Below are positions 1 to 15,500 of a DNA stretch of 64,000 bases, in pieces. The DNA is taken from the NCBI GenBank assembly GCA_016946835.1, contig JACVTC010000238.1, positions 1 to 64,000 on the forward strand, written 5' to 3'. A program made the position numbers and the translations under genes. Source of the stretch: Neocallimastix lanati (nom. inval.). Lineage: Eukaryota > Neocallimastigomycota > Neocallimastigomycetes > Neocallimastigales > Neocallimastigaceae. A model generated the notes under the pieces. That model made no database searches, was not told where the DNA came from, and worked only from the letters and a program-made list of their open reading frames with translations. Each line of letters begins with the position of its first letter. The first letter of the stretch is position 1.

Positions 1-311
1 TTTGGTAAAATTAAACCTTACTATATCCATTAATAATTAAAAAGGATAATATTTTATTAGTAGAAATTTCATTGTGCAAAAAAAAGATTAGTAAAATTTT
101 TATTTTGTAAATAAGAAAAATAGTTTAAATTTTGTAAATAGTTAAAAAAGGAATATTATTTTGTATATATATATATTTGTATAGAAATTTTTAATTTATT
201 ACCCTTTTTCCTCAAAAATACCATTTTATTTTGAAATAAATATATGAAATAAAAAGGAGAAAGGGGAAAAAAAATACAAATAATTTATTTTTAATATTAA
301 AACATTATATT
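1..311. other. AT-rich 5' flank of the giant scaffoldin gene
   Basis: No gene is visible here. The stretch is very A+T rich, with T-runs and a CCCTTTTTCC pyrimidine patch at about 202-212, followed by an AAAAAGGAGAAAGGGG purine patch at about 251-267, some 45-60 nt before the ATG at 312. These may be core-promoter or 5' UTR elements, but no specific motif can be assigned. Confidence 0.3.
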
Positions 312-596
312 ATGGTTAATTTAAAATATTTGGTCCTACCATTGCTGGTAGGCTTATTGAAAGTCGTAAAGGCTACTGGAGAAGAAGATACCAAAACATA
401 TCCTGGTTATTATAAAATTAAAGATAATGAAGGTAACCCTAGTGATAAAATTCGTCAATGTACAGCTAAGGAATGTACAGTAATTGATATACCAAAAGGA
501 GGAGAATGTTCATCTGAGGAGGACCTTGGAAAATTATATTTAGATGGAGAAGAGGTAAAACTTTGTGCTACAAAGTTAACCGATGATAACTTATAG
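312..596 (+). CDS. 5' portion of the giant scaffoldin: signal peptide and first module (separate frame)
   Basis: This 94-codon frame starts with a clear secretion signal: MVNLK, then a hydrophobic core of about residues 6-20 (YLVLPLLVGLLKVV), with likely cleavage after KATG. It then enters scaffoldin sequence: a PGYY unit near residue 32, then C-x(4)-C, then a 'GKLYLDGEEVKLC' unit near residues 72-84. The same order recurs inside the long frame that follows, so this is the true start of that protein. The frame ends at a TAG at 594-596, while the long frame opens at 580-583 in the +1 frame; the two overlap by only 17 nt. The overlap holds no long homopolymer. Possible readings are a sequencing or assembly error, a real frameshift that would leave the giant protein without a signal, or ribosomal frameshifting. 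The long frame shows no decay, which favours an error or recoding. Confidence 0.85.
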   Translation: MVNLKYLVLPLLVGLLKVVKATGEEDTKTYPGYYKIKDNEGNPSDKIRQCTAKECTVIDIPKGGECSSEEDLGKLYLDGEEVKLCATKLTDDNL

Positions 597-3500
597 TAGT
601 ATTGGATTTTCAGATAAAGAAGAAAATTATGTTGTTATGCATGCTACTGAAGGGGATGTCTTTAATTTTGATCGTAGTAAGACCTTCTATTTAGTGAAAG
701 TTACTGCAGATGCTATTTACTATGATGTAACGGCAGAGACACCCAAAGACTACTGTGCAGATACCGATGGCAAATTAATTAGTCGTAAGGAAGATTTCTG
801 TTCCAGTAAGGGTAGTGGACGTTACTACACCTGTAAAAATGGTAAATGTGATTCAAAATTACAAACGGATTATCAAGATGAATCCAATGGTGAAATTAAT
901 GACTGTATATTGGAAGTTACGGATGAAGAAGAAGGAACTTTGGAGGTCAGGGATGAAGAAAAAGGAACTTGTGGTGTAGTACATGGTAAAACTTGTGGAA
1001 GCAGTAATAATGGTTATCATTTGCTTGAAAGTGGAGATCTTGTACTTTATAATAAAGATAACGAAGGTGAATCTTGTACCGTAATTTCATCACCAGTGGA
1101 TGGATATTACTGGAATGACTACCAATATAATGAAAACGTTATAATGTGTGTAGGTAGTAAATGTTCCGAAATTGATATTCTTGATGCTGAATGTACAGAT
1201 AAAACAACTAATAAATTGGTTGATTCTCATTATAAATTAGACTTTTGTTTAGGATCAAATAAGGAAGAATTGAACATGATTACTTATGTTCAGGGTGTAG
1301 AAGAAAGTGCTTTTTCTGATACGGAAAAGAATTACGCAATAAAAAGATATGATTACTCGATTACTGTGGATGTAGAAGTTACTGGTGATCAAATTGTCGG
1401 AGAAGTCAGTTATACATGTGAGAAGGGTATATGTTCAACAAAGAAAAAAACAATAATCACTATTGATGTTAATAATAATAATAATGATATTTCATGTAAA
1501 ATTGAAAACTACGAAGGTGTGGAAGCAATAAGATTTGTTAATAAAGAAGGTAATGTTGTTAAAGATTCTGAAAACGATGGTTATCTTATTAAAATTACTA
1601 AAACCTCATGTAATGTTTTAATTCAACCAAAAAATGCTGGTTACTACATTAACGATAGTAAAATGTTCAAATGTGATGCAGGAAAATGTTATTTATTTGA
1701 ACCAACGTTTGAAAATGCTGGAGATATTAAATATTATTTAAATTCGTCTTCGAGTGATACTAATAAATTAATAAAATGTGATAATGGAAGTGGCTGTGAA
1801 GCTCTAAAAGTCAAAAAAGAAAGTTATTACATGGATTCTAGTTCTGATGGGTTAGGTTTAATTTATTGTACCACTACAACATGCACAACAACAAGTGGTG
1901 TCAATCGTTTTGCTTACTTATCCAATGCTTATGAAAATGATTATTCTGAAAGTATTATTATATGCAATAATAATGAATGCAAAAATATAGATGCTTCGGA
2001 AGAGAATGTTGGAAAGAACTATTTAAATGGAGGTTCTAATAAAAGTTCTTATCCACTGGTTGTATGTAATGAAGAGGAGGCTGTGAAAAAATGGACTGTA
2101 AGTACCGGAAAAGCAAATAAATTATTTGTAAATGCTAATGCAGTAAGTAAAACATCAAAACCATTTATTTTATGCTCAAGTAAAACGTCTTGCTCTGAAA
2201 TTGATGCTAATGGATCAGGAATATTTGTTGATATTGACACAAAAAAACTTTATAAGTGGGACACTGAACAATGGAACAATGAAGTAGATTTAGTACAAAA
2301 TGCTGCATACTATGTAAATTCTAATTTTGAAATAAAGTTAAATAATAGCGGAGAAAATGGAAAACTGGTGTATTGTAAAACAGTAAAAAAGGGAGATGCA
2401 AATGAAGAAAAGGTTTGCGAAGTATTAAGTTCTCTTTCCACATACTATGCTAATGCTTATGATCAAGGCTTAATAAAAACTGTTTCTAATGTTCCAGAAA
2501 TTGTCCCTGAAAGTGATATAATTGAAGGTTATTATATTAATAGTGCAACAAATATTGTTGAATGTGATAATAGTAAAAAATGTGGACTGTACACCCCCGT
2601 CAGTAAAAAGTGTAAAAAAGAAGAAGAGCAAGATGGTGATGATTTTAAATTAATAACTAGTGAAGGAAAATTATGTAACAAATTGGGTAAAGCAGCAAGT
2701 CCAATTTCATTACCATCAGCAAATACTAAATATATGCTTAATGTAAATGAAAAAACTAATTTATGGAATGTAAATACAAAATCTGTTACAGTAATTCATT
2801 CTACGAACGAGAACTATTTAATTGATGATGATAATAAAATTCAAAAAAGTAAAAATGTTAAAGGTACCTATTATAAATGTTCAACAGATGGGTGTGTATC
2901 AAAAAATGATGAAGGTGTATATTCCAATGATGATTTAGCTACTTCAAAAGTTTATCCATTAATTAAATGTGATAGTAATAATGAATGTAAAGGTGATACT
3001 AAGGGAGAAATGAATATTTATTGTTTAATTGATAATACTCTTAAATTGTGTAAAAAATGTGACACTACTACTCCAGAATGTATGGAACCAAATACAAAAA
3101 CAGGATTCTACCTTAATAAAGAAACAAAGAGTATTATCTCTTGTAATGGTGGCTGTGCTGATTATTCGTCTCATACAAAGGTTGGATATTATCTCAGTCA
3201 AGACGTTGCAGAACCACTTATTCAATGTAGTCTTTCGGTTGGTTCATCTATTCGTTGTACTAATAGTACTGTTAATGATGGATACTATATTACTAAGCCT
3301 TGGGAGGAAGGTGATAATTATAAAGTAAAATTAATTAGTTGTGAATCTGGAGTATGTACTGAAAAAGAAAAACCGGAAGGCTGGTATAGAAGTGGTGAAA
3401 ATGGAAAAGCAATTATATATTGTAAAGGAGAAGGGGAAGGAGATGAATATAAAACAAAATCGTGTATTTCCTATGCTATTCCAACCGTAGGATATTATGT

Positions 3501-6500
3501 AAATGGAAAAGGAGATGATATCACTGGTAAATATCTTATCCAATGTACAAAAGAAAGCAGTGGTGTAATTTGTAAGGAAGTGAAGCCTGTAATTACATCT
3601 GGTAATAAGTATTATAGTAATGCAGCACCATTAACATTAGCATTGAGTGGAAACGCGTTAATTAAATGTAGTACAAATGAATGTAGTACATTTGATTTTG
3701 ATTGTACTGGAGAAGGATGTTTATCAAAATATTATGTTAATGGTGATAATAATCAATTGATATATTGCTTGACAAAGAATATTTGTAGTGCTTATCCAAT
3801 TATTCAAAACCAAAAAAGTTGGTTTGTTAATTATGATGGAACTAAATTGATTACATGCAGTAATAAGGTCTGTAGTGAACAGGAGTCATCCAATGAAGGA
3901 TATTACTTAAATTCGGATCCACTTACATCATTTAATAAACCTATAATTAAAAAGGATGATGATGATGGTAAATGGAAAGTGAGTCTAAGTGATGGTAATG
4001 GATGGTATTTAAATGCAGATGATAAAGCCATTAATTCTGAAGTAATTATTCGTTGTACAAGTCCTTATTCTTGTGGTTATCGTGATTTGAAAAATTCGGC
4101 TTGTTCAAATAGTATTGCAGGCGAGTTCACTAAATTTTATGGAAAGATTAAATGGTGTAATGGACAAGGTGTAGCTGTTGAATTATCCGATAAAGTAGTT
4201 GTCACCCAATATAAATCAAACAACATTATTCCTGGAGTAAATTTACCGATTGGAAATAGTGAAGGATATGCTGTAATGGATGTAAAGTCTAATTCTATTT
4301 TTTTGAAGAACGATAAATATAACGGATATTATTATGATGGAAATGGGGAATATATTTATTTCTGTCCAAGGTATAAAAAAGGTATTTGTACTGCTGAAGT
4401 GCTAAATAACGGATATTATGTAGAATACAACAATGCGAATATTTATAAATGTTATGAAAGTAATGATAAAGGAAAAGGACATTGTGATGTTGTTACCAGT
4501 GAAAGTTGTGATGAAAATTCAAATGTAATTAAGTCTTCTGGAATAGAGTTGTGCAAATATTATAAAAGTGATAGCGAAAAATTAAAATTATCAGAAATTA
4601 AGAGTAATGAATATGCCTTGAATACTGGAAAGAAAGGTGAAGATTATATTTTCCCTGGATCAGATTCTGAATATGTCAGAGTTAATGTTGAGAAGTATTC
4701 AGTGAAATTAAATGAAAATATAATAAACTATACAAAATGTAATTGTAATAATCAAAATTGTAAAATAAAATATGATAAAGATAATAAGTTATTTAGTTGT
4801 GCTATTGATAATAAATATGAATATGATGAAGATACTAATTATGGTTTTTGGTTATGGGATGCAGGTGTGGTTAAAAAAATATTTATTCCAGTACAAAACG
4901 AGAAAGGTGATATTGTTAGTAAATTGGAATGTAATATAGGTGGATTTTGTTTAAAACAAAAATTGGCACCAAGAACTCGTGTTAGTTATGAAGTTATAAA
5001 TGGTGTATTGAATGCTGTATATAGAGATGGTGGAAAGAGCCCCGTTACCCCACCTATTGAAAAGGGATCATATTTCGGGGAAAACGGATCAAAAGAATAT
5101 TTCTGTGAAACAAATGGTGAATGTAAAGAAAAAGAAGGCTATAAAGATATAGGTAAATCATTTGTAGGTGGTCGATTAGAAATTACTTTACAAGGTTTTG
5201 AAAAACCAATTAAATCTAGTAAGAAACATTCGAAATTTGTAATGAAGAAATATTCAGCAAGCAGTCTTCGCAAAAGAGATGGAAACGAAGAAAGCTATGA
5301 TGAAGTATTGGAACTAACACATGCTTCTTATACAAGTTCTGATGAAACTAGAAATATATTTATATACAGGAATGAAGAAGATGAAGATGATGAAGAAAAT
5401 TATATGATGATTACTAATCAGGATAAAGAAATTGGTTTAGGCTATACATGCTATAAAGGAAGATGTTCCGAAATAGGAAAGAGCAGTAATGTAAGATATT
5501 ATTTAAATACCGCCCAAATTGGAAATGGTATAAATTGTTCAAATGAATTAGTAAAATGTGATTCGGAAAAATGTGATTTTGTTAAATTTGACCAAGATTT
5601 AACATCGATAATAGTAGAAAATGCAGCTTCAACTGGAACAGATGATGCTATTATATCATGTAATATAGATTCAGGTTGTCAAGCTGTTGCTGTAACTGCT
5701 TCAAATGGATTGCCAAAATGTAAGGCTGAAAATGGTAATTTAAATATCCACCAAACTGAAGCTGGTGCAGAATTGACTGATGATCAATACTGTTTATATA
5801 ATGGTATTCCATATGGTGGAAGTGAAGAATTGACTGAAGGTATATATATGTTTGATGTAACTTCAAGATATATCGATCATACAAAAGTAAAAGAAAATCA
5901 TATTTATGCTTCTCTATATAACTGTAAAAAGATTAGTAATGATTTGAGTTGTACCCAGACATACGGTTACATTATTAATAATAATGATGGATATTCAATA
6001 TGTTCTTCTACTGGATGTGAATATAAAAATTACAATGATTTGAAGGCTACCAAATGTGAAGTTGTAGGAAATGGAGGTATAATTAAGGATGGTCAAGAAT
6101 TAAAAATTTGCTTAGGCGATGGAAAGACAATAACAGAAGCTAAAGATAAAATTTATACTACTGATATTATTGTAAATGGAAGTTTTCCTGAAACGTCTTT
6201 TGGAAATAAATTACTTATTGGAATTAAAGATAATGTAGCTTATACCTTAATTGAAGATGGATATATTTTATTAAATAAGAATAATGCTATTGTATCTTCT
6301 CAAATTACTGAAGATACAACAAATATACTCTATGAGTGTAATAGTGAGAACAAGAATTGTTTACCTATTAAAAACGAATTGAAGAATTATGGTTACTACA
6401 AATCACCTTACAGTATAAAACCAATTGTTTGTAATGATAAAGGTTGTGGAATAGATAATATTGAAGTATCTTTCAGTGAAAAAGAAATTATCTATACATA

Positions 6501-9500
6501 TAAAGAAGATGGATTTGCCGGATTGACATATCCTGTCATATCGGAAGCAAGCAAAATGAAAATAGGATTATTAATTAAAAGTAATTATATTTTGTTATCT
6601 GGTGATAAAATTGCAACAACTGAAGCTTCTAAATTCATTTATCTTTGTAGTGAACAAATTGGAAAGTGTGAATTGAAAAATGATTATGGAGAAGATAAAA
6701 TTCCATATTCTGGATGGTATGTTAGTGGCGATGGAATTAATCAAGCGTATAAATGTGCTTCAGGAATGTGTAGTGTGGTTCAAAAACTTTCAGGAACATG
6801 CTCCAATTATGGTGATTTGGTTATTGAAGCAAGCACCGGCTTATACAAAATATGTGATAATAAAAGTAAGCCATCTGGACTTATTGAAAGCTCTGGTACT
6901 ATTAAAACTATTTCTATAGAAAAAACTGCGAAGAACGCCTTCCCTGATGCACAAAATGTTATTTTAATTAATGATAACTCTGTGTATGGTATTGATAAAG
7001 TAGATTCTACTGAATCTAGTGGTAGCAAATTAGTAGTTAACAGTAGCTATGTTATTACTGAATGTACTAGTGCAAGTAATCCATGCCCTAACAATTTAGT
7101 TGTAGATAGTTATTGCTTTGGAAAAGGTGTTTTAGCTATCAAAAAAAGTGATAAATGTGATAAAAAAGAAAAAAATACAGCTATTTTATTAAATGGTGGA
7201 AAAGAAGCTGAGGTTCAAGACATAGGTATTGGAACAAAAATGTATTATTGTGATAAAAATGAATCTTGTCGTGCTACAAGTGGCTACTATCTAAAAGGTG
7301 AAACATGGTATAGATGTGATGGAACTAAATGTAATCCTAACACCGGTTCAGATTCAATTGGTGATATAAATAGAAGTAACCAATTAGTATTAGGTAATAA
7401 TAACTTTGGAAGTACTAGTAATAAACTAAATTACTATTATATTAACGGAAATAGTAATTTCCCAGGAACTGAAAATATAAAATCCGTTCTAATTGAAGCT
7501 GGAGAGAATTATTTTGTTGTATTTAAGGGAGAGGGTTATTACCTTATTAATCAAAGTAATGAAATTGAAAATACTGATTATTACGGAAATCCCGATGTTT
7601 CTAATGTTAATGAAGGGGAAAAAACAAGAAGGGATTCTAATACTGAGAATAAATTATATTTCTGTAAAAATTCAGATATGAGTTGTTCTTTAAATGAGAA
7701 ACCATTAGACGGATATTATCTGAATGGAGATCAGCAAAATATTCCAAATCAAAAGGAATATTTAGCCCCGATTGTTTGTTCAAATGGAAATTGTATTATT
7801 GCTGGCAGTGAATCTGATACATTTTATCCAACATCTATTACAGAAAAGGAGAAGGGTTATAGAAGCATTATTTATGAAACATCATCATGCAATGAAAAAA
7901 CAATTGGAAGATTAATAAGAACAAAAGATAAAAAGACATTGAAGTTATGTATAAGTAAAACTCAGGGTGAAGGATTTAGTAATAATGAAAAATACTTTGT
8001 TATGAGCATCACTTCCGGTAATAAATTTGGAAGTATTGCGATCAGTAACAATGAAAAAAATTTAAACGATAAAGCAAATATAATTGTTCGTATTGATAAC
8101 ATGTCAATGACACAATATGTGAATAAAGGATATATCCTTTACAGTACCCAAAGAGATATACCAAATGTTACATCAAAAACAGGAACTCTTTATTATTGTG
8201 ATGAAAAATCATATCTAGTAGATGATGAATTAGAAACTGCAATAACTGTCCAATGTAATGAAGTGAGTGGAATTAATAATGGTTGGTATTTCAATGATAA
8301 ATTTAAAGATAATCATTTCATTGAGTGTGCTAGTAATAATTGTAAAATTGCTGAAGCCCAAAAAATTAGTAACTGCACCTCTAGTGGATCATTAATTTAT
8401 AATGATGAAAAATTTAAGCTTTGCCAGACGATGTTGAAGCAAGTTGAAGTAGGAAAAGAAAGTTATAATGCTATAATGAATGTTTCAAATATGGCTACAT
8501 TCCCTAGTATTTCAGCCAATAATACAGAAATTATTGTATCTGTTAATCCATACAATGTAACTAGCATAAAATGGAATTCTTATAAGATTGTTAATCCCGA
8601 AGATATGAAAATTATCGATAAAGTGACTAGCGATAATACTATATTTACAGAAGCTGGTATATTATATAAATGTGAACAAACTGGATCTTGTGATAAAATT
8701 GAATTACCAAATAAAAATTGGTATATAAAGGCAAATATGACAGGTATCGCTACCGAATTAATTTATTGTAAGGGAGATAGCGGTAGTAATTGTGTGGTAA
8801 ATGTTAAACCGTCAGTAGGATATTATGTATCTTCAAATAAAGCAAAGCCAATTATACAATGTATACAAACCGGTCTTGAATTGGATGGTATTGTGGATAC
8901 AGAAAATAATCCTGTAATTTGTAATGAAATGGATTACTTTGAGGGATGGATGTTGAATTCAAAGGTTAGTGTGGATATATTAGAACATAATGCAGGAGAT
9001 ATAATTAAATGTACTAGCGAAAATGGATGTATTGAAAAGAGTAGTGAAGAAATTGGAAATGGTTGGTATATAAATGCTGGGTATAACTATGGTTTGAGTA
9101 AATTAACGAATTCAACGGATACAAATAATTTCTATCCATTATTAAAATGTACAAAAAGTGGAGGTTGTGAGGTATATAAAGAAGAGATCGGAAAAGAATG
9201 TAAGAAGGGTGGTGAAATTGTGAAAATAAGTGGAAAATATAAGTTATGTAAATCGGCAAAGACTACTAATTTTGATGGATCAGTAGATTTTGAGAAAGTT
9301 ACTGGTTCTGAAACTCAAATAGTTCAAATAGCTAATTATGGCGATTTTCCTGATGCAGATTCCTCCACAGGATATATATTAGTAAATATATCAAAGAATG
9401 AAGTAATTCAAAATATTTATGATGATGAATTTGATCACTTTGTTCTGAAGGATAGGTTGATGTATAAATGTAATAAAGGTGTATGTAGTTTAATAACTGA

Positions 9501-12500
9501 TGATAATAGTAATGATAAGACTGTTTATGAAGAGCTTTCAAAGACTTTGTATACTGGAAGATGTAGTAATTCAAAATGTGAGTGGACTAATAAATATAAC
9601 AAAGAAGAAATTATCTTCCTTGATAGTGATCGTAAATTGTTTACAAATAATTCAGCAAATGAAAAGGATATTACTGATATTAGTTATGTTTATAAATGTA
9701 AGAAAAGCTCCGTGTGTATTATAATATACGATAAAGTACAAGAAATTAGCCATAGAGGTTACTTTATTAATCCATATCATTATGATAATAATAATAAAAA
9801 AGAAGTAAAAACATTATATAAATATGATGAAGGTAATTGGAGCATTGTCGAAAGTGAAACTAAATGTTCACCATATAATTCGAATAATAATATATGTTAT
9901 ATTTCTTATTCTGATGAGAAGTTTGAAGACGAATTAGAGGAAGATGGTAATATGGTGAAAGCAGGAAATATGTGTGAAACTAGTAATGGAAAATATTACT
10001 TTGCATTCGAAGAAGTTAATACTGGCATTGACAAAATTAATTGTATATTGATGCCTACCGATTCAACAGTGAATTATTATAAAATTGGAGACGAAGCGTA
10101 TGTAGTAGATCAATTTAGTGCTTATAATTTAGATTTAACAAACTACATTAATTCTATAACTGAAAATATTATAACAAAAGAATTTATGGATGTCTTTGAA
10201 GCTGGAATTTATCGCGAAAATACATTATTCAATGGAGATAATACGATTACATGTAATGGGGAAATCTGTACTGCTTCAGTAACAGCAAAATGTAACTACA
10301 GTCACCAAAAAGAAAAATGTAAGTTGATATCGGGATCTGTTAATGCAGGTCAAACTTGTGTATCTACAGAAACTGGAATAACGTATATTGCTCTTGAAAA
10401 ATTGAGTTCGGCCGAAGGTAAATGTGTAAGATATAATGAAGAAAGATATTATTATCCGGATGATCCGGAAAATGATAAATTAGTGGTAAATAGAGAGACA
10501 CAATGGAAGTATTATCCAATTGATGGAAGAATGTATAAAATGAATAGAAATGGTGATGTATTATTCCTTGGTGAAGGTGTATACATAATTGATAACGCTA
10601 ATTATTCAGTGGCATTTGAAGATGAGAGTCATGCAATTTCAGTTACCAGTGATAGTATTTATAAAATTTATGTTTGTAACAGCGAAGGATGTAAGCAAAA
10701 GAATGAGTGTAATAATGGCAAAGATATCGAATATATATATGATAAAATAAAAAGTAATGTAGTTGTATGTAATCCTGAAACGAATACAATTACTAGAACG
10801 CGAAATCCTGGATATTATTTGAACAAATCATCAAATGATTTAATTAAATGCTATGCAAATGGTGAATGTAAAGAAATAAATTCGAAGGCTGGTATGGAAG
10901 GTTATTATTTGAATGAAGGAAATGAAAAAATGATTATTGCTTGTAAACGTGATGGAGATAAATTTGCTTGTGTTGAAGAAAAATTAATCGAATGTACATT
11001 TAAAGAAAGTGAAAGTCTTTGTTCTGCCCCAATTGATTTGTATAGAAATAGTTATTGTTACTACAGTGTCATTGATAAGGTATTAGGAAAAATTGAAAAA
11101 CTAGTTTATGTTGAGAATTTCATCAAAACTGGAAGTGAAGGCAGATGTATAACTGGAAATGATAATGAGTACTTTATTCATTACAAAAAATCTAAATTTA
11201 TGGGTCATGAAGAACGTTCTGATCTTATTAAAATAAGTAAAGAATCTATTGTTAGTATTTTTGAGCCCGAAATTGGTTATTACATTATTGATACCAAAGA
11301 AGGAAAAGGTATAACTAAAAATACTCAATTGAAGAAAACTCGCATGTATGTATGTAGAAAGAGTAACTGTACTGAAGAAAGAGCACCAGTTGATAAAGAA
11401 ATTTACGTTAACAATGCATCCACTGAAAAATTAGTGTATTATAATGGAGAATCAGATGTTCATATTGATAGATTAGGTAATAAATGGACTTCAGGAATAT
11501 GGGAGATTGTAAATCATAAATGTGAAGTTGATTCTGTTAATACCCGTCTATGTAAATTAGATGATGAGGTTTACATTGGTAATGGGGATCTTGTTTATGT
11601 TGTTAAAAACGATGAAATTAATATTTCAGCCCTTATAGTGGAAGGATCATATCAAAGTGTAACTGTTAATACTATAAATATGCATCCTTTAATAAAAAAG
11701 ACATTTATTAAACCTGGTATTTCGTATACTAAAGACCACCAATATACTAGTTATTATAATGATCTTTATCTTTATGAACAAAATATGAAGTCTTTTTCTT
11801 ATAAACCTGGAGGAAACTATTATTTAAATAAATATGGCATTGATAATGAAGACGGTGAAAAAGATTATTATAACTTTAACTTAACACCTTATAAGTCTAC
11901 TGTTAATATTACTTCAGACAAAATTGGAGAATATATGAATGATTATAACATACCATATAACGAAGGTTATTTCATAAATAACGCAGATATTGATAACGAA
12001 GGTGTTGTACTTCAGTATATGCTTATACCGAAGAAAGAGAAACCTGAAAATGTTAGTCAAAGAAGAAAAAGAGAAGGAGATGATGATGTTGAAGCTGTAA
12101 TAAAAGCAATTGTTAATAAATGCACAAGTAAGACAAAGAATATTTGTGTAAATACTGACGATGGAAAGATCACAAGAGGATCACCATGTGTTGTTACTGA
12201 AGGTGATTGGAAAGGACTGTATTTAGCTATAGCCGATATAACAAAGACCTCTACAACAACCAATTGTGTTAGATATGATTCCGGTATAAGTAATGTATGT
12301 AATTATAATTCCGAAAAAGGAATCTGTACAAATGCAGTAGATGGTAAAGTTTTAGGAGAAAATGAAAGATGTATTGTTAATGACGTTAAAATTGGAGGTG
12401 TATATAAAGGAGAAGAAAATAAAAAGAACGGAAAATGTTGGAAATTAGGTAGTTATGATTTATCGTATAAATCATATCAATATATTGGTAATGGAAAAGA

Positions 12501-15500
12501 TACAAAAGCATATTTGTTTGGATCACTCTATGAAAATGAATTAGTAGAAATTGGAAAAGAGAAAATTAGACCATTTAGACATGATATAAGCGAAGTTGCC
12601 AGTTCAAATTTGGAAAATCGTAATGGAATTGAATATGGATACTTTATTTTTGACGATGGAAAAACCGATGGAAAGTCTAAATTTATTTTAAACACTCAAA
12701 AGTCAGGAACTGCTTATAAATGTGATTATGCCACTGAAATTTCAAAGGAAACAGAAGAAATGGTGGTAACGGGTTACACATGCGAGACATTTACAAAGGC
12801 AAGTGGTTATTATTATGGTAATATTGAAGACTTTAGATCTATTAGTAGCGTAGAGTATCCAATAGGAGGAAAGGTATACTTCGGTAATAATAATAAATGG
12901 AAATTGGAGGATACAAGAGGATATTACTTCTTTAATAAGAATTATTTACCAGCTAGGAAATATAAAGAACAAGAAAGTAAAGTTAAAGATGATGTATTTG
13001 TGAGTGTAGGAATTGGCAAAGCGAAATTTGAATACAATGGTCGTTATTTGAATAGCGCAATTGGAAAGAACGATAATGCGGTTTTAATTGAATATACCAA
13101 GCCAGATGAAGATGATTTATATGGTGACAATTTGAATAACTTTTCAATATCTGATAAATTAAAATATTGTAACATTAATAAAGATGGATCCTGTTCCTCC
13201 ACAAATGCGGAAGATCCATTAAGTCAAGGTGACGCATGTTACAATAACAAAGATGGAAAATTGTATATTGTAGATATTGAAACTGTTACTGAAGGTGAGG
13301 AACAAACGACTAAAACGGTATGCTTTACAGGAAGTGAAATTTTGAAGTATAAATTTATAAATAGTAAATTGTATCAACTAGATGGTCTTTCCATTCAAGA
13401 AATTGACAATAGCGGATATTACATATTAAATGAGAAATTAGAAAGATTTACGAGTAATTATCCTGAAGTTCCTTACAAGATAATAAATTGTAGTGAGGGA
13501 GGTTGTACTGAATTGGCAGATAAATTGAACTTGGATCAAACCGTAATGATAAATTTTGCTCGTAATAATACTGATAAAAGAATATCTGAACCAATATTTT
13601 TACGATACTATAATGAAGACGTGGAAAAGTTTATGTATTTAAAAGATGATTATAAATGTTATTGTTTGAATGAGGAATATCATGTTCCAATTACAGTAGC
13701 ACAAGAAATCGATTATTGTATATACTCTCATGGAAATTGTGGTAACAATTCAATTAAATTAAACTATGCTAGTGCAGGAGAAAATATGATACTAGAGGGT
13801 TATGATAATTCAATTGATAATTCGTACTCGTATAATAAGGAATTAGATGCTATACAATATAAGAATGAATACAACTTAAATTCGGAAAGAGTCTTCAAAT
13901 ATATTAATAATCGATTATACCTTTTGGAAAGAAGACAAATAACAAGAATTGTTGATGAAGGTATTTATTTGATGAAAGATGGAAAGGCATTTAATAGTAC
14001 AGAATGGACATCATTCAGCGGCAATAGTGAAATTTGCTACAATAATTATGGTGGTGGTTGTAATGCTGATAAGATGAAAGAATATCGTGGATATAAATAT
14101 AATATTAATAGAGCTATGAGGGAAGATACTATAGTAGAATACGATGATAAAACTGATATGTGGAGAACTGTAAGAGATGATGGTTTGTATTTCTTCTTTG
14201 AAGACGAATACGCTATAAACAAAGAAGACCGCAGAGTAGGTGTTGTTTATCAAATTGTTAGTGGTAGAGTAAGGAAAGTATTTGATAAAGATAATGATTC
14301 CCTAAAGAATAATGGATTTAACATATTTAATGATTTAGTAGTCGAAAGAAGTGCTAATGGATGGGAAGATGGTATTGTTGCTGTTGAAAATGTTGAAGTA
14401 CAAGGAAGTAAGAAGTGTAAAGCTATTGAAACAGGTGAACTCATTGAAAATGATGAACTTTGCTATTCAAGCGAAAAAGGATTATGTGTTGTAAAGAGTT
14501 CATTCAGCGACACCATAGTGAATGACAATAACTGTATGTTTGGTGATAATGAGAATTACTTCTACGTTATTGGAAATAACTTGTATATGACTAATGATAA
14601 AAGTTACCAAAAAGTTGTAACTAAAGGAATGTATGTCATCGATAGTGAGAACAAGGCATATGATAACAAGAAAGAAGGACAAGCTAGTGCTTACAGCTGT
14701 GATGAAGAAAAATGTAGTATAATAGACAATTTAGAAAGTCAATATTACTATAACAGTGCCAGTAATAATGTATTATATTATAATTCAGAAAACGGAACAT
14801 GGAAAAAAGAAGTTGACGAAAAGAAAGACTTCTTCTTCAATGAAAATGGCTATCCAGTTAATGGAAATGAAGAAGTGGAACACTATATCTATGAAAATTC
14901 GAAAAATATATTTATAAGCATGAGTAATCCAAGTAAAAATATTTTGGTTTACCACGAAATGAATTGGGATACAGGAAATTATGAATATAAGGTGAATGAA
15001 GTGCCATCATGTACTGTTGAAAATGGAATAATAAAATCATCTGTTAAAATGGAAGCTGGTGATTACTGCATGGATAATGGTAGGATTGTATTTATTAAAA
15101 AAGAAAAAGAATTAGAAAAACGTCAAGAATCAGAAGAGAATGTTGAATATTTATACGAAGTGGTAATTTCAGATGAAAATGAAAAAGTACTTAAATATAC
15201 ATATAATGAAGTAACAAATGAAATAATTATAATTGGAAATAATGGTGTAAACAAATATAATGTTAAGGATTATGAAATTGAAGGAAACATAATTGTGAAC
15301 AAAGAAACCTCCATACCAATTACTAGTACAGAAGGAGAAGACGCAGTAGTATACAACTGTGATAAAAAGAAATGTTCAATAATAGATGGAAGCAAATTTA
15401 CTGAAGGAAAGAGATACATTAATTGGTTTGGTAAAGAGAAATTACTGAGATTCATGGGTAATGGAAAATGGAAAGTGGAAGATGAAGCTGGTTATTACTT

